Source of the DNA: Thuidium tamariscinum
Taxonomy: Eukaryota > Streptophyta > Bryopsida > Hypnales > Thuidiaceae
Reading direction: 5' to 3'
Length of the DNA stretch: 64,000 nt
NCBI GenBank assembly: GCA_947034885.2
Contig: OX344752.2
Location: forward strand, 19,530,001 to 19,594,000
Shown: positions 1-10,499 of the stretch, piece by piece
How the letters are laid out: every line of letters starts with the position of its first letter
How positions within the stretch are numbered: the stretch's first letter is position 1
The notes under the pieces: model-generated
Seen by the model: only the letters and a program-made list of their open reading frames with translations
Database searches by the model: none
What the model was told of the DNA's origin: nothing
Translations under genes and position numbers: made by a program

Positions 1-2
1 AC

Positions 3-222
3 AGGAAGCAAGCTAGCCAAAGCAGATTACAATTAAACAAATGACCCAAAGTTATTTTAAAACCTAAGTTGTAACATTATGAAACTAAAATCTCTTAAAC
101 TCAAATTTTGAATAGGAAGCAAGCTGGCCAAAGCATATTACATTTAAGCAAATGACCCAAAGAAATTCTATAACTTCAGTTGTAACATTATAAAACTAAA
201 TCTCTTTAACTCAAATTCTGAC
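3..222. repeat. two-copy 111-bp tandem repeat
   Basis: A unit beginning aggaagcaagct starts at 3 and again at 114. Both copies continue through a shared aaatgacccaaag segment, a gttgtaacattat segment and an AT-rich end. They differ by scattered substitutions and small indels. The repeat lies just beyond the 3' end of the decayed transposase and may belong to that element's tail; this is inference. Confidence 0.75.
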
Positions 223-612
223 TGCAAAGACCACCCTATCTATCAGACATTAAAGGACCAGTTCAGAGGCTCATTCAAGTACAACAGCTCAAGAATACCA
301 AATCACAAGAACCCTACAAGAAAAACTATCCAAATAAAAATAAAACAAAAGAAAGTCGACAATTGGAAAAAATCGACAGTCTGCAAAAAACGACACTTTG
401 GAAAAATTTCGGGCATCAATTGTATGAAAAACTTGCTTCAGTACTGAAGTCACGGTAGTCAACATAACTGAAGTAAATAAGAAAATTTTGAATATGATCA
501 ACCAGAGGTAACACTAGAAGTTTTTGCATGAAACAAACCATCAAAGGAAAAATAAGGAAGTAAAATAGTTACCTGAAAATTGCCGCTCAACATTCTCATG
601 TACCCTGTTGTA

Positions 613-2352
613 CTACTCTTGGGTGATAAACAGATGAGCCCCTGTTGTTTTGTCATGGCATCGTGCAAACATTTGGGTATGGTCGAAATTAAAAAGCAAA
701 TGGAAAATGCCAATGTCACTAGGTAGTTGACACCATAGTAAGGGAATTTCAGAATTGGTTAGAGCAATCAAGTCACTGTAAAAGGGGAAATCCACTTTGT
801 TAAAAGCGGTGGATGCATCCATAAACATACGGCCAACCTCCTCTTGGCAAAGTTTCAAGGCTTGTAGGAACTCCCCAACAAAGATATCACGAGCTTGTGA
901 TAATTTTATCAATGAGTGCACAACGTTCACAAGCGGGATAAAGCATGCCAGCGATAGGAGCAACTCAATATCGGAGAGCAGATCGAAGTTATCGGTAGCC
1001 CCAAGAACAACCTTCGATCTAAGGCCAGAGGTCATGTCAGCACCCATTTTCACGAGTAAAGTACGGTACTCAGATAGGATTCTAGAGGCAAGACTCCACA
1101 TTGAAATCCACCTAGTTTCAACATTACGGAGCATTTTGTTGCCCTTAGTTTCCATGAGATCAGCTAGTCTATGCAACTCAGCATGACACTTGTTGCTGCG
1201 ACAAAAGTAACTGTATATGGATTGGAACAAACCCTCGAGCCGCGAGATCATAGGGAATTTAAACATGGTTTTCACTGCCACTATAAGAAACCTATGTTTT
1301 AAATGATGGATTTTAGGTGACATCCAATGATGCAACTCGTGTTTTTATGTCCAAACTAATGTCTGCCATAACATCTTGATGTTATGGCAGACATTAGTTT
1401 GGACATAAAAACACGGGTTGCATCATTGAATGTCACCTAAAATTCGTCATCTAAAACACAAGTTTCTTATAGTGTGCAAGATTCAAACGGTGGCTAATAC
1501 AACTGGCACCTATCAGAAAGGGAGCCCATTTCTCTCGGATTTGGGTAGTAACTCCCGTCCTTGGTCCTTGAAATGTGCTTACACCGTCAACTCCAAAGCA
1601 AATCAACTTTCTAGCAACTTCTTCACGACTCAACCCTCCCTCATTAAGCAAACTATGCATGATCAGATCAGTTAAGTGATCTGTCGTTCCACTCTCAGAA
1701 ACGCATGATAACAACAAAAGATGAGGTATTCTCTCCCAAGAAGACATTGTATAAACATAAACTCTTAGCCAAGATGTACCATCGACAGTCATGACCTCAT
1801 CTGCACTAAGGAAAATAACAGACGCAGATTGAACAACGATTTTCAAAGTAGACAATATAGAGGTATGAAGATGCTCACTCATCTCCTAGCTTGTTGTCTC
1901 AGACCAATGCTTACAAGGAAGGTTTCTTACCTTGAGTTGCTTGAGCAACTGCTTCTGGTGCTTATAATCGCACATGGGGTGACCATGAGCCAAAATATGC
2001 AAGAGGGTGATGAATTGGACTTGTTTCCTTTTGAACTCGCCCTCCAATCCCCCTTGCAATTGGTTAGCCATAGTTGTGACTTTCTTCTATGTCGCCCACA
2101 ACTTGACAAACTAAAGATGCTGGCAATCATGCTTCACAAAAACATCGCCTTTCTTCAGATGAAGAAAAGAAACACCATCTTCTCGACAGACCCGCTTACC
2201 TTCGTGTTTCTCTAAGTTGTCGACTTTCAGGACCAACACCTTCTGCCTTCCCGTAATAGAAGTACAGCTACGACAAATGACACCAACAAAATCGCCATCC
2301 CCGTTGAATTGACCCTTGGCCCAGGCGAACTTATACGCCCAATCCTCCTTCC
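613..2352 (-). pseudogene. decayed hAT-type (BED finger/DUF4371-like) transposase, interrupted by a MITE
   Basis: Read on the minus strand, one frame runs from about 2352 through a BED-finger-like start (WAYKFAWAKG, then ICRSC and DNLEKHEGKR) to a transposase core (VFLSADEVMTVDGTSW, WERIPHLLLLSC, FGVDGVSTFQG, CISHRLNLA) and a region after the catalytic core (METKGNKMLRNVETRW, LSEYRTLL). The order fits hAT-superfamily proteins related to ZNF862 and the DUF4371 group. Three in-frame TAG stops are visible, at 2113-2111, 2089-2087 and 1886-1884. A 196-bp MITE at 1279-1474 splits the frame; the reading frames on its two sides match exactly at the duplicated TGC. The tail after about 760 is not recognisable as a normal hAT C-terminus. 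This is a dead transposase or the remains of a co-opted one. No terminal repeats or 8-bp target duplication were found for the parent element. Confidence 0.8.
1279..1474. mobile_element. CACTA-type foldback MITE, 3-bp TSD (TGC)
   Basis: The element starts CACTATAAGAAAC and ends TTTCTTATAGTG. The two arms are near-perfect reverse complements for almost 100 bp each, so the whole element is one hairpin. TGC is duplicated at 1276-1278 and 1475-1477. CACTA termini with a 3-bp duplication are the signature of the CACTA (En/Spm) superfamily. Both arms can be read as short peptides, which is a by-product of the palindrome. The host is the decayed transposase. Confidence 0.92.
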
Positions 2353-2777
2353 ACCTTCGAGTAACAATACTGGAAAATGTCTTGGAACGTTTCCACTATG
2401 GCAGGCTCGTGACTTCTTTTCCCCAATTGCTGCCCGTCGTCGTCGCCATTGTCCCCGACATGAGTGATCGAAGTGATCGGAGAGACCACAGTAACGTTAG
2501 AGTCGAAAGCACTACGATCCGGAAGAACCCCAAGAAGTTGCGATAAGTGGGTTTTGAAGACGTGTGTGATCTCGATGTCCGCTTCCATCCTTCCATCGCA
2601 GCCCACCAGATATGAGTTCGGGAGTAAATATTTGCCCACCCCGCTTGAATTGCGACTAGATCCAAATGTCTTGACTCGGAAGTTCTCTGGCAATTTCAAG
2701 CACGGTGCCATCAACTCTATAAACCTGCACTCCAAGTTTTCAACCACCCCAACGCCCCAATATCCAAAGCAGCGCAC
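2331..2777 (-). other. coding-like open frame upstream of the transposase
   Basis: This minus-strand frame of about 148 codons lies directly upstream of the BED-like region, shifted by one base. It ends in a stop at 2333-2331 while the transposase frame begins across the same bases. Codon use looks coding and the product is mixed in composition (for example LKLPENFRVKTFGSSRNSSG). I do not recognise it. It may be the transposase N-terminus joined through a frameshift, or a separate captured fragment. The plus-strand frame over the same bases looks like its antisense shadow. Confidence 0.35.
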
Positions 2778-2799
2778 AAAAAAAAATTCAACAAAACAT

Positions 2800-4020
2800 C
2801 AAAGCAACAACAGAGACGCTTGCAGTCCTACACCACAATCAAACACCCAAAGACCACCCTAAGACAATAAGTATAAGATCGTCCAAGCTCACGCGCAACC
2901 AAAAAAAATTTGTAACAAAAGAGAAATAAAAGAGCAGTACATGAACCGCAAGAAAAGAGAGCAATTGCAAACCAGAGGGCCGATCGCTTCATCACCCAAC
3001 AACGAAATTTGATCGCCCAACACCAAACTCGCCCAACAACATAATTGTATCGCCAACTAGCAAAGCAAGATCGCATACCACCAAACACGAACGAGTGAGA
3101 AAATTACCAAGAACATTGATCAACTGTGAGAAATGAGAAGTGGAGACACCTTATATGTCTGATTATGCAACCGTTTGATTGCCTCAACATGCCTCCAATT
3201 GCAAACTACAGTAAATGCAAGAGTCAAGGATTTAGGGCAGTGGGCGCACCAGTGATCCCCAAACTGTCCAAGAATTTGATAGCAGGGAGGAAGTGGGCAT
3301 TGTCGCACGGTGGCGCCTCCCAATTTTCAAGCGCGCTTTGAGAATTTGAAACTAATGAGCATTACAACAGCTTCCCCAACGAAGGAGGAAAACCATGAAA
3401 TTTTGAAGAAATACGTTATGATGAAAAGGATCCAAGGTTCCATACTCAAGAGCTGAAGAGTTAATGCAAATCGCTAGAGGGAGGAGAGTTAATGCAAGAT
3501 GCTTAGAGCAGACTGCAAGAGTAAATGCTACTGGGGGGAGGCTCAAAAAGGGAGATGAGCTAATCCCCCCTCCTCAAACCTAAACCCCACGTCCGCATAT
3601 ATCCCTGGCTAATCTCAGCCTCACAATCTGAAAGCCATCGCGAATCTCAGCCCTCCTATGTGGTAGCCGTGGGCTAATCTCGGTCGTTCAATTCAGCCGC
3701 CCGGCTCCCTCATCAATGGACCAGATCGCAAGATTGTGATTGGTTGAGGCTATCGATTGTGAATCTACGCTACCTGTAGAATTCAAAATCTAAGGATTTG
3801 CGAATTCCTTTGTCGGCTCCAGAAAAATTTGGCTCAAAATGTTCATTCTGCCCTCATTTTCACAAAGTCACTGTATAACTTATGTAATGGAATAGCTTTT
3901 CTAGCTTTCATTAGTAATCCAGCATAAAGATCCAATCATGATAGTCATATACACTTGTGGGGGTTATTTTCCTGCAATTTCAAGTTCTGACTTTGAAACT
4001 AGAATTGCAGCAATGGCAAC
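2800..4020. other. gene-free stretch beside the transposase remnant
   Basis: The part from 2950 to 3830 is richer in G+C than the DNA further right and contains short CGCCCAACAAC-type repeats near 2990-3060. It could be the former promoter and leader of the minus-strand transposase. No convincing exon, RNA gene or terminal repeat was seen. Open frames here are short and overlap on both strands. Confidence 0.4.
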
Positions 4021-4029
4021 ATTGGCAGC

Positions 4030-4245
4030 AACCTTTTTTTTATGGCACCATGGGGTAATCTTTTTTTCCAAAAAAACTCAGTTTTCTTTAAAATATGGAT
4101 GAAGTTGCTAAATTTAGATGAAAAAGTGTATGAATATGATGGAAAAAAGTGTTTATAAGTCCAAAAGATGTTTGGATGTTGGAATACAATGCTTCACCAA
4201 ATTTGAAGTCATCGCCATCTTGGCACTTTCTCAAAAAGTTTAAAA
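4030..4245 (+). repeat. dispersed repeat, partner of the inverted copy at 47880-48085
   Basis: The stretch atggatgaagttgctaaatt through acaatgcttcaccaaatttg recurs in reverse complement at about 47880-48085 with most bases conserved. The left end carries caaccttttttt and the right end aaaaaaaaggttg, a terminal inverted repeat. This suggests a short DNA transposon derivative. I could not fix a target duplication. Confidence 0.7.
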
Positions 4246-4259
4246 AAAAGGTTGGTTGC

Positions 4260-4790
4260 TAGGGTTGGGGTGAATTGACCCCTCACTCAACCACTTGGGA
4301 AAACACTAAATTTAAAAAAAATTCATATATGATAACATTTGTAAATTTTGAATTCATATTTGCAATCAACGGAGTCTCCAAATTAATTAACTAGGAGAGG
4401 TGTACAAGGTAAATCACTTGGGTACAAAATAGGGGCTTTTATTTTTACTTGGACCTCTCGAATGATGTAGTGTGGTTGAGCAAAGGGACCAATTCACCCT
4501 AATCCTTTGCTAGGGGATGGATTTTTTAAGGAGGGCATTAAATCTTACCATTGAAGGTGGGTCCATTAAGGTGGATTTACCTTGGGAGAAAATGCAAATT
4601 TTTGTAATTTTTGTAAATGATAATTTTTGCAAATTTTGAATTCATAATTGCAATTGGAGACCTTAAATTAGTTTGGAAACATCTACAACACATCTTAGAT
4701 GGTCAAGGTGAATTGGCCCCCTCAATTAGACACTCCAAGTAATTCTAAAGGTGCAAGTAAAACAAAAATTCCCCTATTTTAACCCCCAAA
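4260..4790. repeat. two diverged copies of a repeat related to 10260-10520
   Basis: Segments at about 4270-4490 and 4545-4760 share a core with aaattttgaattcatatttgcaat followed by a line about lost or retained cccc blocks. The reverse complement resembles 10260-10520, where tttggggtctctgattgcaaatatgaa occurs. They look like old fragments of one dispersed family. Confidence 0.5.
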
Positions 4791-5300
4791 GCCCTGAGCT
4801 ACATTTTTTTGGCAACATAGCAATTTCGGGCAACTCATTACAAATGGAATTTTTATTTATTTTTCTTTGAAATTTTTACACAAGATGTGTCTGAGGAGTA
4901 GTTTTAAGGCTCAACAATTTTCATAACTTTTTACTTTGTGGTTAAAAAGTTATGGCATGATATGTAATTTTGTTTACTCAACAAACAACCTAGGTAGCTG
5001 AAAAAACTTCTTCAAAACAATTATTTTTAAAAGTGAAATTTCAAATTGATTCTTTAAGTTTATATAGACATAAGAAGCTTTGAATCATTCCATTTGGATT
5101 AAAAAGATGAAAGTTATGAGAACTTTTAATTTGTGGGCAGGTGTGGTTTTCAAAGACTCTATAGCTGTCCATCCAATTTGAAATTTTTTTTTAAAATAAA
5201 ATGCTTACAAGAAATTTCACTTACAAAAAATGAAACTTTACTCGTCCCCCAAAAGATGAAAATGAAATTCATCTTGGTTTGAATTTCTATATGAAAAGTG

Positions 5301-5456
5301 GAGCTCACTATATTCTCTTGGAATAGAAGAAGGTGTCCAAATTCATGTGGGACAAATGTGAGTATGAACTTGAAGGAACTCCTTCAAGCTCATACTCACA
5401 TTTATCCCACATGGATTCGGACACCTCCCTCCACTCCAAGATGATTTAGTGAACTC
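5301..5456. repeat. foldback (hairpin) repeat
   Basis: The left arm, gagctcactatattctcttgg through gagtatgaacttgaagga, pairs with a right arm running tccttcaagctcatactcac through gatttagtgaactc. Imperfect pairing continues outward for tens of bases. The outer right part (5460-5560) is related in reverse complement to 5821-5930, so two hairpin elements of one family lie head to head here. Confidence 0.75.
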
Positions 5457-5559
5457 TATTCCTTATGAAAACTCATACCTTCTTACATCCATATGAAGTG
5501 GATGGAGGGGACTCATCATTTGGAGTCTCCCATTCATAAGAGGTTTTTTTAGGGGTCTG

Positions 5560-5800
5560 AGAGACTATTTCAACCCTGTTCCCCAGTCTGTGAACCCGTC
5601 AGATTAAATAATAATAAATAATTATTAGTAATTTTTTTTTAAAATTATTTTAAAAATTATTTATTTTTGAAAAGAAAAATTAAAATATTATTGAAATATG
5701 AATATTTGATGTGGCAGTCTCCTGGCCACATCAAATCGCCTCTGTGGTAGCTTTCAAGGAGTTCCAGCGAGTTCCCACAGTCCAAGAACTTGAGGTCTTC
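5560..5800. repeat. dispersed repeat with a ggccacatc motif (family B)
   Basis: A run of AT-rich sequence with many aaattatttt steps is followed by gatgtggcagtctcctggccacatcaaat and a ttcccacagtccaagaact tail. Similar layouts occur at 16380-16660 and, more diverged, at 34110-34400. They are likely copies of one non-coding element; its class is unknown. Confidence 0.55.
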
Positions 5801-5926
5801 TACACAAGCTGAAAAACCTCTTATGTTAGAATTAGTTTTCTATCTAGGAAAGTAGTTTTAAAATGGGAGACCCCAATGGATGAGTTCCCTCCATCCACTT
5901 CATATAGATGTAGGAAGAAGTAAATT

Positions 5927-6127
5927 TGCAATGGAATAGGGCTCCTTATATCCCCATGGGGGGGTGGAAGGTACCCCATTCCATATAGGATATATGATTT
6001 CCAACTAGTTGGAATTAGGAAATCAAAATTTGAATTCCCAATTCCAACTAGTTGAAAGTCATATATCCCATATGCATTGGGGCACCTCCCCTCCCCTGGA
6101 GATATAAGGAGCCTTGTTCTATTGCAA
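5927..6127. repeat. about 200-bp palindromic element
   Basis: The left arm starts ttgcaatggaatagggctcc and the right arm ends with its near reverse complement, ggagccttgttctattgcaa. Inner pairing includes atttccaactagttggaatt with aattccaactagttgaaagt. Almost the whole 200 bp folds back. It is probably a MITE; no clear target duplication was found. Confidence 0.75.
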
Positions 6128-7227
6128 TTTCAAATCATTTTGAGTTCTTTTCAAGTAAAAAGAATGAGACCTCTAACAATAGAAAACCAATTTTTTGGTT
6201 TTCAAATTTAAAACAAAATAAATTGGAATCTTTGGTAAAAGTGTTTATTCCTTTTAGAGTGCTACCTTCACTGTTTCGTAATTGAGAAAACCATTGTCAT
6301 ACGGTGCGGCCACAATTCAAAGCCCTGCAAAAGTTATGATTTTGAGTCCTTTGCTAAGTCCAGCTAGGGCGATGCTCTTAACTTACACATTGCTCATCAC
6401 ATTGAACTTCCAATTGTCTACTTATTAGCTACTCATGGGAGTGAAAAATATTCTACACTGTCTAATTGTTTAAGTTATCATTAGATTTTATTTTTAGCAC
6501 TATATTAGTATGTTGCCTTTTTTTGATACAAATGAAACGGAATTTCATTGCAAAAAGAAACCATACATAAGGGAGGAGGCTCAGAAACCACTCATTTAAG
6601 AGCTGATCTCCTTTTTTCATGTATTTCTTTTGATACAAATATTTTGAACTTATTTTTTATACAAAGAAAAATATTTTAGAAATCTAATACAAGTTGTTTC
6701 ATATTTTTTGAAGCATTACTGAATTAGTTATGAATTTTCAAAAACAATCTGGCATAGGGCCCTATTTGTGATCACTAGGTTGTGAAAACTCATACATGCA
6801 CAATTTGGAAATAAATCTGGCTTTATTCAAGAACTAGCACTGCAACATATAAAAAGTAATCAAGGTGATTTCTAAATGTGTTCCTTCCTAAAGCTGAAGT
6901 GAATGTTTGAATGAATCATTATTTCAAATTTTTGTAACACTTGTAAGAAGGGAGTTTAACAATCAAGTCTTATTTTATTCACTTAGTTAAAAATGAAGCC
7001 ACTATGGCTCTAAAACCATCCATTGAAGGAGGAAAAACTAAACTCTTATCATGCTCCAATGTCTTTTAATTGGAAGTTCATTGACTCACAATGAAGTTTC
7101 ATTTCACACCCTCCTACTGGATGGTTGCAAAAGCCTGGGCGATTTCAGAGCCCTCTCCTATACTTGGGAGCTACATTTGGCCTGGCAGGACCACAAGCAC
7201 ATCACAAGCACACAAGACATTAGCAAC

Positions 7228-7354
7228 TAGGGCTTTTTTTTTTGAAATATTTTTACTGGTTTGTCAAAATTTTGACCTCTGCTAGTTCGTCCCTCCAAAA
7301 TCTGGCCTCTTCAGTGAGGCCAGCGCGGGGGACACTGGTAAAAAGAAAACCCTG
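7228..7354. mobile_element. short hAT-type MITE with 8-bp TSD
   Basis: It starts TAGGGCTTTTTTTTTT and ends AAAAGAAAACCCTG, an imperfect terminal inverted repeat. The flanks TTAGCAAC (7220-7227) and CTAGCAAC (7355-7362) match at seven of eight positions. An 8-bp duplication and CAGGG/TAGGG ends fit the hAT superfamily. The interior has a short palindrome, ggcctcttcagtgaggcc. Confidence 0.72.
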
Positions 7355-7838
7355 CTAGCAACCAAACCAAAGACAAACACCACTGCCAACACACAACGCA
7401 AAGCCGAAGAAAGGAAAGTTTGTTGGCTTTGGGGGATAGGCTGAAATTTGGAGGGAGAGTGCCAGAGAGGCCCGAATCTGTCAGTCTGAGCAAAATTTTG
7501 CTCAAAATAGAAATGCTAGTCATCATGTGTACCTTAAGTTATTGTAGAGCCAAGGCATTGATAATCCCCGTACGTGCTAATGAATGTCATGGAATGTGAT
7601 TGACCACGAGAATTGACATGTGGGCTATATAACTTTAATGCACACTCTGCAAACATTTTTATTTTTATTTTTATATTTTGACAGAAATGAGTTGGGAAAC
7701 TAACTCAGCAGACATTTGTGAGCAGAAGGCAATTTGGGTCCAAAAAATTAAAATGAAGAAAATGGGACATTTGAGTTATTTGTAAAGTACCCTAAATCAG
7801 GGTTTAAACCCATGAGTTCAGTGAAAAAGTTGGTTGAG

Positions 7839-8767
7839 TTAACCCCTAAGTTACCAAGGCATTTTCTGGCTCTAAAACCACTGAAAACTGCCATTTCTAT
7901 TGCAATCACTCAAGAAACCTAAAAAAACTTTTTTCTTAGAATATAACCATAGGATCTTGTACTTCACTTGTCTCAAATCATGTGGTAAAAATTTCATGAA
8001 GTTTGACCATACGGATTGGAAGATATTAGCATTTGAAGTTGAAAAAAAAAATAAAATTCAACTGCGGCCTGCGATTTCAGGTGACTTTGATGGCCATTTG
8101 TGGATTATTTTTTGCACTACACACCATAAGGTTCAATTTTTTTAATCTTGAACATTTGAGTTGAGAGTTGGGGAAAAAAATTTCAGAACGTCAAAACTTG
8201 ATTTTCACATTTTAAAAAATTGTTAAGTAGAAGTAGGTCCAAAGTTGAACAAAATACTAGATTGTTAATAGCCCTTAGATGGAATTAATAAATCATAATC
8301 CCAACAGTGGGATTGTTCTTGAAAACAAACTTAACCTTGTCAAAAAAAAATTGAAAAAAATTGAAAATTTCATTAAAAAATTAATTCTATAAGTTGTTTT
8401 TTGAAGAAGATGCTTAGATTGCCCAAAAAACAAGATTGTCCATAACTTTTTCATTATTAGTCCAAATAGGATGAATCAAAGCTTCAAATGTAGGAAAAAA
8501 CATAATCTTTCAGAAAAAAAATTGAAAAAAAAATTTTCATTTTTTTGTGGGTTTTTTTTCTGCCCACCGAACTGCTTTTTTGACTTCGGATGGCAAAACT
8601 TCTGCTCCCAAGCACCGATTGAAAAAAAAAATTATATTTTTAGAAAGCTGATGTGATTCCCTATCTTCAAAAAGAATTTCAAAAAATCAGGTCAAAATTT
8701 CAAGTCACACGAGCCTGCCCAAAATCCCAAATGTCCCCTGAGGGGACTTTGGGACTTTAGGGGTTAA
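7839..8767 (+). repeat. long dispersed repeat, family A, near full-length copy
   Basis: The copy opens with ttaacccctaag and closes with ttaggggttaa, so both ends carry a short inverted repeat. Inside, recognisable blocks come in order: actgccatttct, gatcttgtacttcac, tttcatgaagtttgacca, cataactttttcattatta and atgaatcaaagctt. The same blocks recur at several other places in this window, in both orientations. No protein frame of useful length exists. Element class is unknown. Confidence 0.75.
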
Positions 8768-9040
8768 AAAAGTCAAATTAAAAGTGGATATGAAACTTAT
8801 TTTTCCATCAAAATGGTGCTTAAAAAATTTTGGTCCTCACTTTTGAAGTCCTGTGACATAAGTATCTTGCAAAAAAGTTTGACACTTCAACTATAGTTGC
8901 CTTTTCAACTTCAAAATAAAGTCATGCCCGAAATTGGGAGACTTTACAAATAACTCAATTGTGTAGTACTTTTCCTTGCCCTGTAAATTCTGCAGTCAGT
9001 CAGTTGCTTGGAGTGGGGAAAAAAAATGTGCCATCGGCTT

Positions 9041-9369
9041 TAAGGTAGGGGGCTTGAAAACCGCCCAGGCTCCAAAACTGTCTACCTTCCAAAATGTTCT
9101 TTATTTGGACATGATGTTTTTTAATCCTTATAGGAATGACAAATAGTGTACATTTTAGGGTATGGGCGGTTTTGGAGCCCTATGCCATGTTGACTTCAAA
9201 AATTCATAACTAATTCTAGAAAGCTCCAAAAAATATGAAATGACTTGAATCAAATGCCTATTCTACTTGTCTTCCAAGGAAAATTCACTGAAAAATATTT
9301 AAAGATGTTTTACCTCCCGAAAATTCAGTTCCAGCTTTTAGATGATCGGTTTATGGACCTCCTACCTTA
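9041..9369 (+). mobile_element. TAAGGTAGG-ended MITE (family E), 329 bp
   Basis: It starts taaggtagggggcttg and ends ggacctcctacctta. The copy at 34372-34702 has nearly the same length and shares internal segments such as tctacttgtcttccaaggaa. A longer relative lies at 48532-48947. The target duplication is not clear. Confidence 0.75.
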
Positions 9370-9378
9370 CAGTTTATA

Positions 9379-9476
9379 CTCCCTCTGTCCCACTAAAAGC
9401 TTCCTAATTAGAATGATTTACAATCTTGCGGCAGGAAGAACTTGGAAAGCCCTTTTAATGGGACAGACAGAGGGAG
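9379..9476. mobile_element. Stowaway-like MITE (Tc1/mariner type)
   Basis: It begins CTCCCTCTGTCCCACTAAAA and ends TTTTAATGGGACAGACAGAGGGAG. The left flank is TA; the right flank is CA, probably a mutated TA. CTCCCTCYGTCCC ends next to TA are typical of plant Stowaway MITEs. The first 33 bases are identical to those of the element at 20939. Confidence 0.8.
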
Positions 9477-9485
9477 CACAACTTA

Positions 9486-9708
9486 CATAACATTCAGTAG
9501 CGCTCTGCAGGTCTGCCTTCCCAAGGACGGAATCGTGGGGAATATCCCACATCATTTCATCCAAAAGGATGAAATGGTGTGGAATATTCCACACCAAATC
9601 AGTAACTTTTATTCTGTAGCAAGGCATGTCAGAGTTTCAGCTTGGAATTCGTGGATGACTCTCCCTGCTTGGAAAAGGCAGAGTCTCTTCTTGCTACTGA
9701 ATGTTATG
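9486..9708. mobile_element. MITE with CATAACATTCAGTAGC ends and TA duplication
   Basis: CATAACATTCAGTAGC at the left is the exact reverse complement of GCTACTGAATGTTATG at the right, and TA flanks both ends. The centre is a second palindrome in which gtggaatattccac and catcatttcatcc pair across a short aaaa loop. It sits only 9 bp from the Stowaway-like element on its left. Confidence 0.82.
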
Positions 9709-10004
9709 TAACATCATGTGACTGGGGCTTTGTATTTTATTCCTTTGCAATGAAATTTCATTTCATTTGTGTCCAAAAATAAATAAATTTACCTTACCTT
9801 ACATCTTGTGACATCGAGACGCCAATCATTTAATGAAGGCATTATGAATGACCTGCTTGGCACAAGTGAATGTTTCCAATGGGATTATTGGGGTCTAGTA
9901 CTATTTTATACATAATGACAAACCTATGCAATGATACTTGCATTGATGAAATGACAAGAATCCCCAGGTCACTTGTGACGCAGGACGGTACATCCAGCAA
10001 GATG

Positions 10005-10255
10005 TTAAATCACTCCCACGAAGGTGCGACAGAGGGGCAAAAAGCGGCTCCAATAGGGTAAAACTACTAGGGGTTGATTGAGGTTTGGGGTTTATGTTTT
10101 TGTTGGGTTTTTTGGTTGTGTTGAGGTCACCCTAGGTGAATTTGGGGTCTTTGATGCCAAATATGAACTCAGAATTCAAAAAACAAATTTATGCAAAAAA
10201 TAAAAATTTCAGCGTTTATCTTGTGGTAAACTCAGGGACTTTGTGGACTGATTTA
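10005..10255 (-). repeat. family I dispersed repeat, uninterrupted copy
   Basis: Its reverse complement matches 16680-17225 block by block: gttaaatcag, agtccctgagttta, tttgcataaatt, ttctgagttcatatttggcatca, aaccaaaaa, cccaacaaaa, accccaaacctcaatcaacc, tgtcgcaccttcgtggga. The other copy carries an extra 273-bp insert; this one shows the empty site aacataaacccc. A more diverged relative follows at 10260-10520. Confidence 0.8.
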
Positions 10256-10499
10256 ACGTCACGAGTAAATCCATCCCACAAAGTGAGTCCAGCATGGTAA
10301 AATTCATTTTATTTGAGGGTAAAAGTAAAAAGGTCTCCTATTTTTTGTGTCGTGTGTTTTTGGGTATGTTCTAGCCCCCCCAAGCTAATTTGGGGTCTCT
10401 GATTGCAAATATGAATTTAGATTTTGAAAGAAAAAAAAATTTGTGCAAAAAATAAAAAATTTCAGCATTCATGCTTGAGGTAAATCCAACCCACTAGTC

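Noticed and set aside
797..1186. 129-codon plus-strand frame
   Set aside because: It is the antisense shadow of the transposase frame, which carries the recognised motifs.
1829..2215. 128-codon plus-strand frame
   Set aside because: It is antisense to the transposase and BED-like region.
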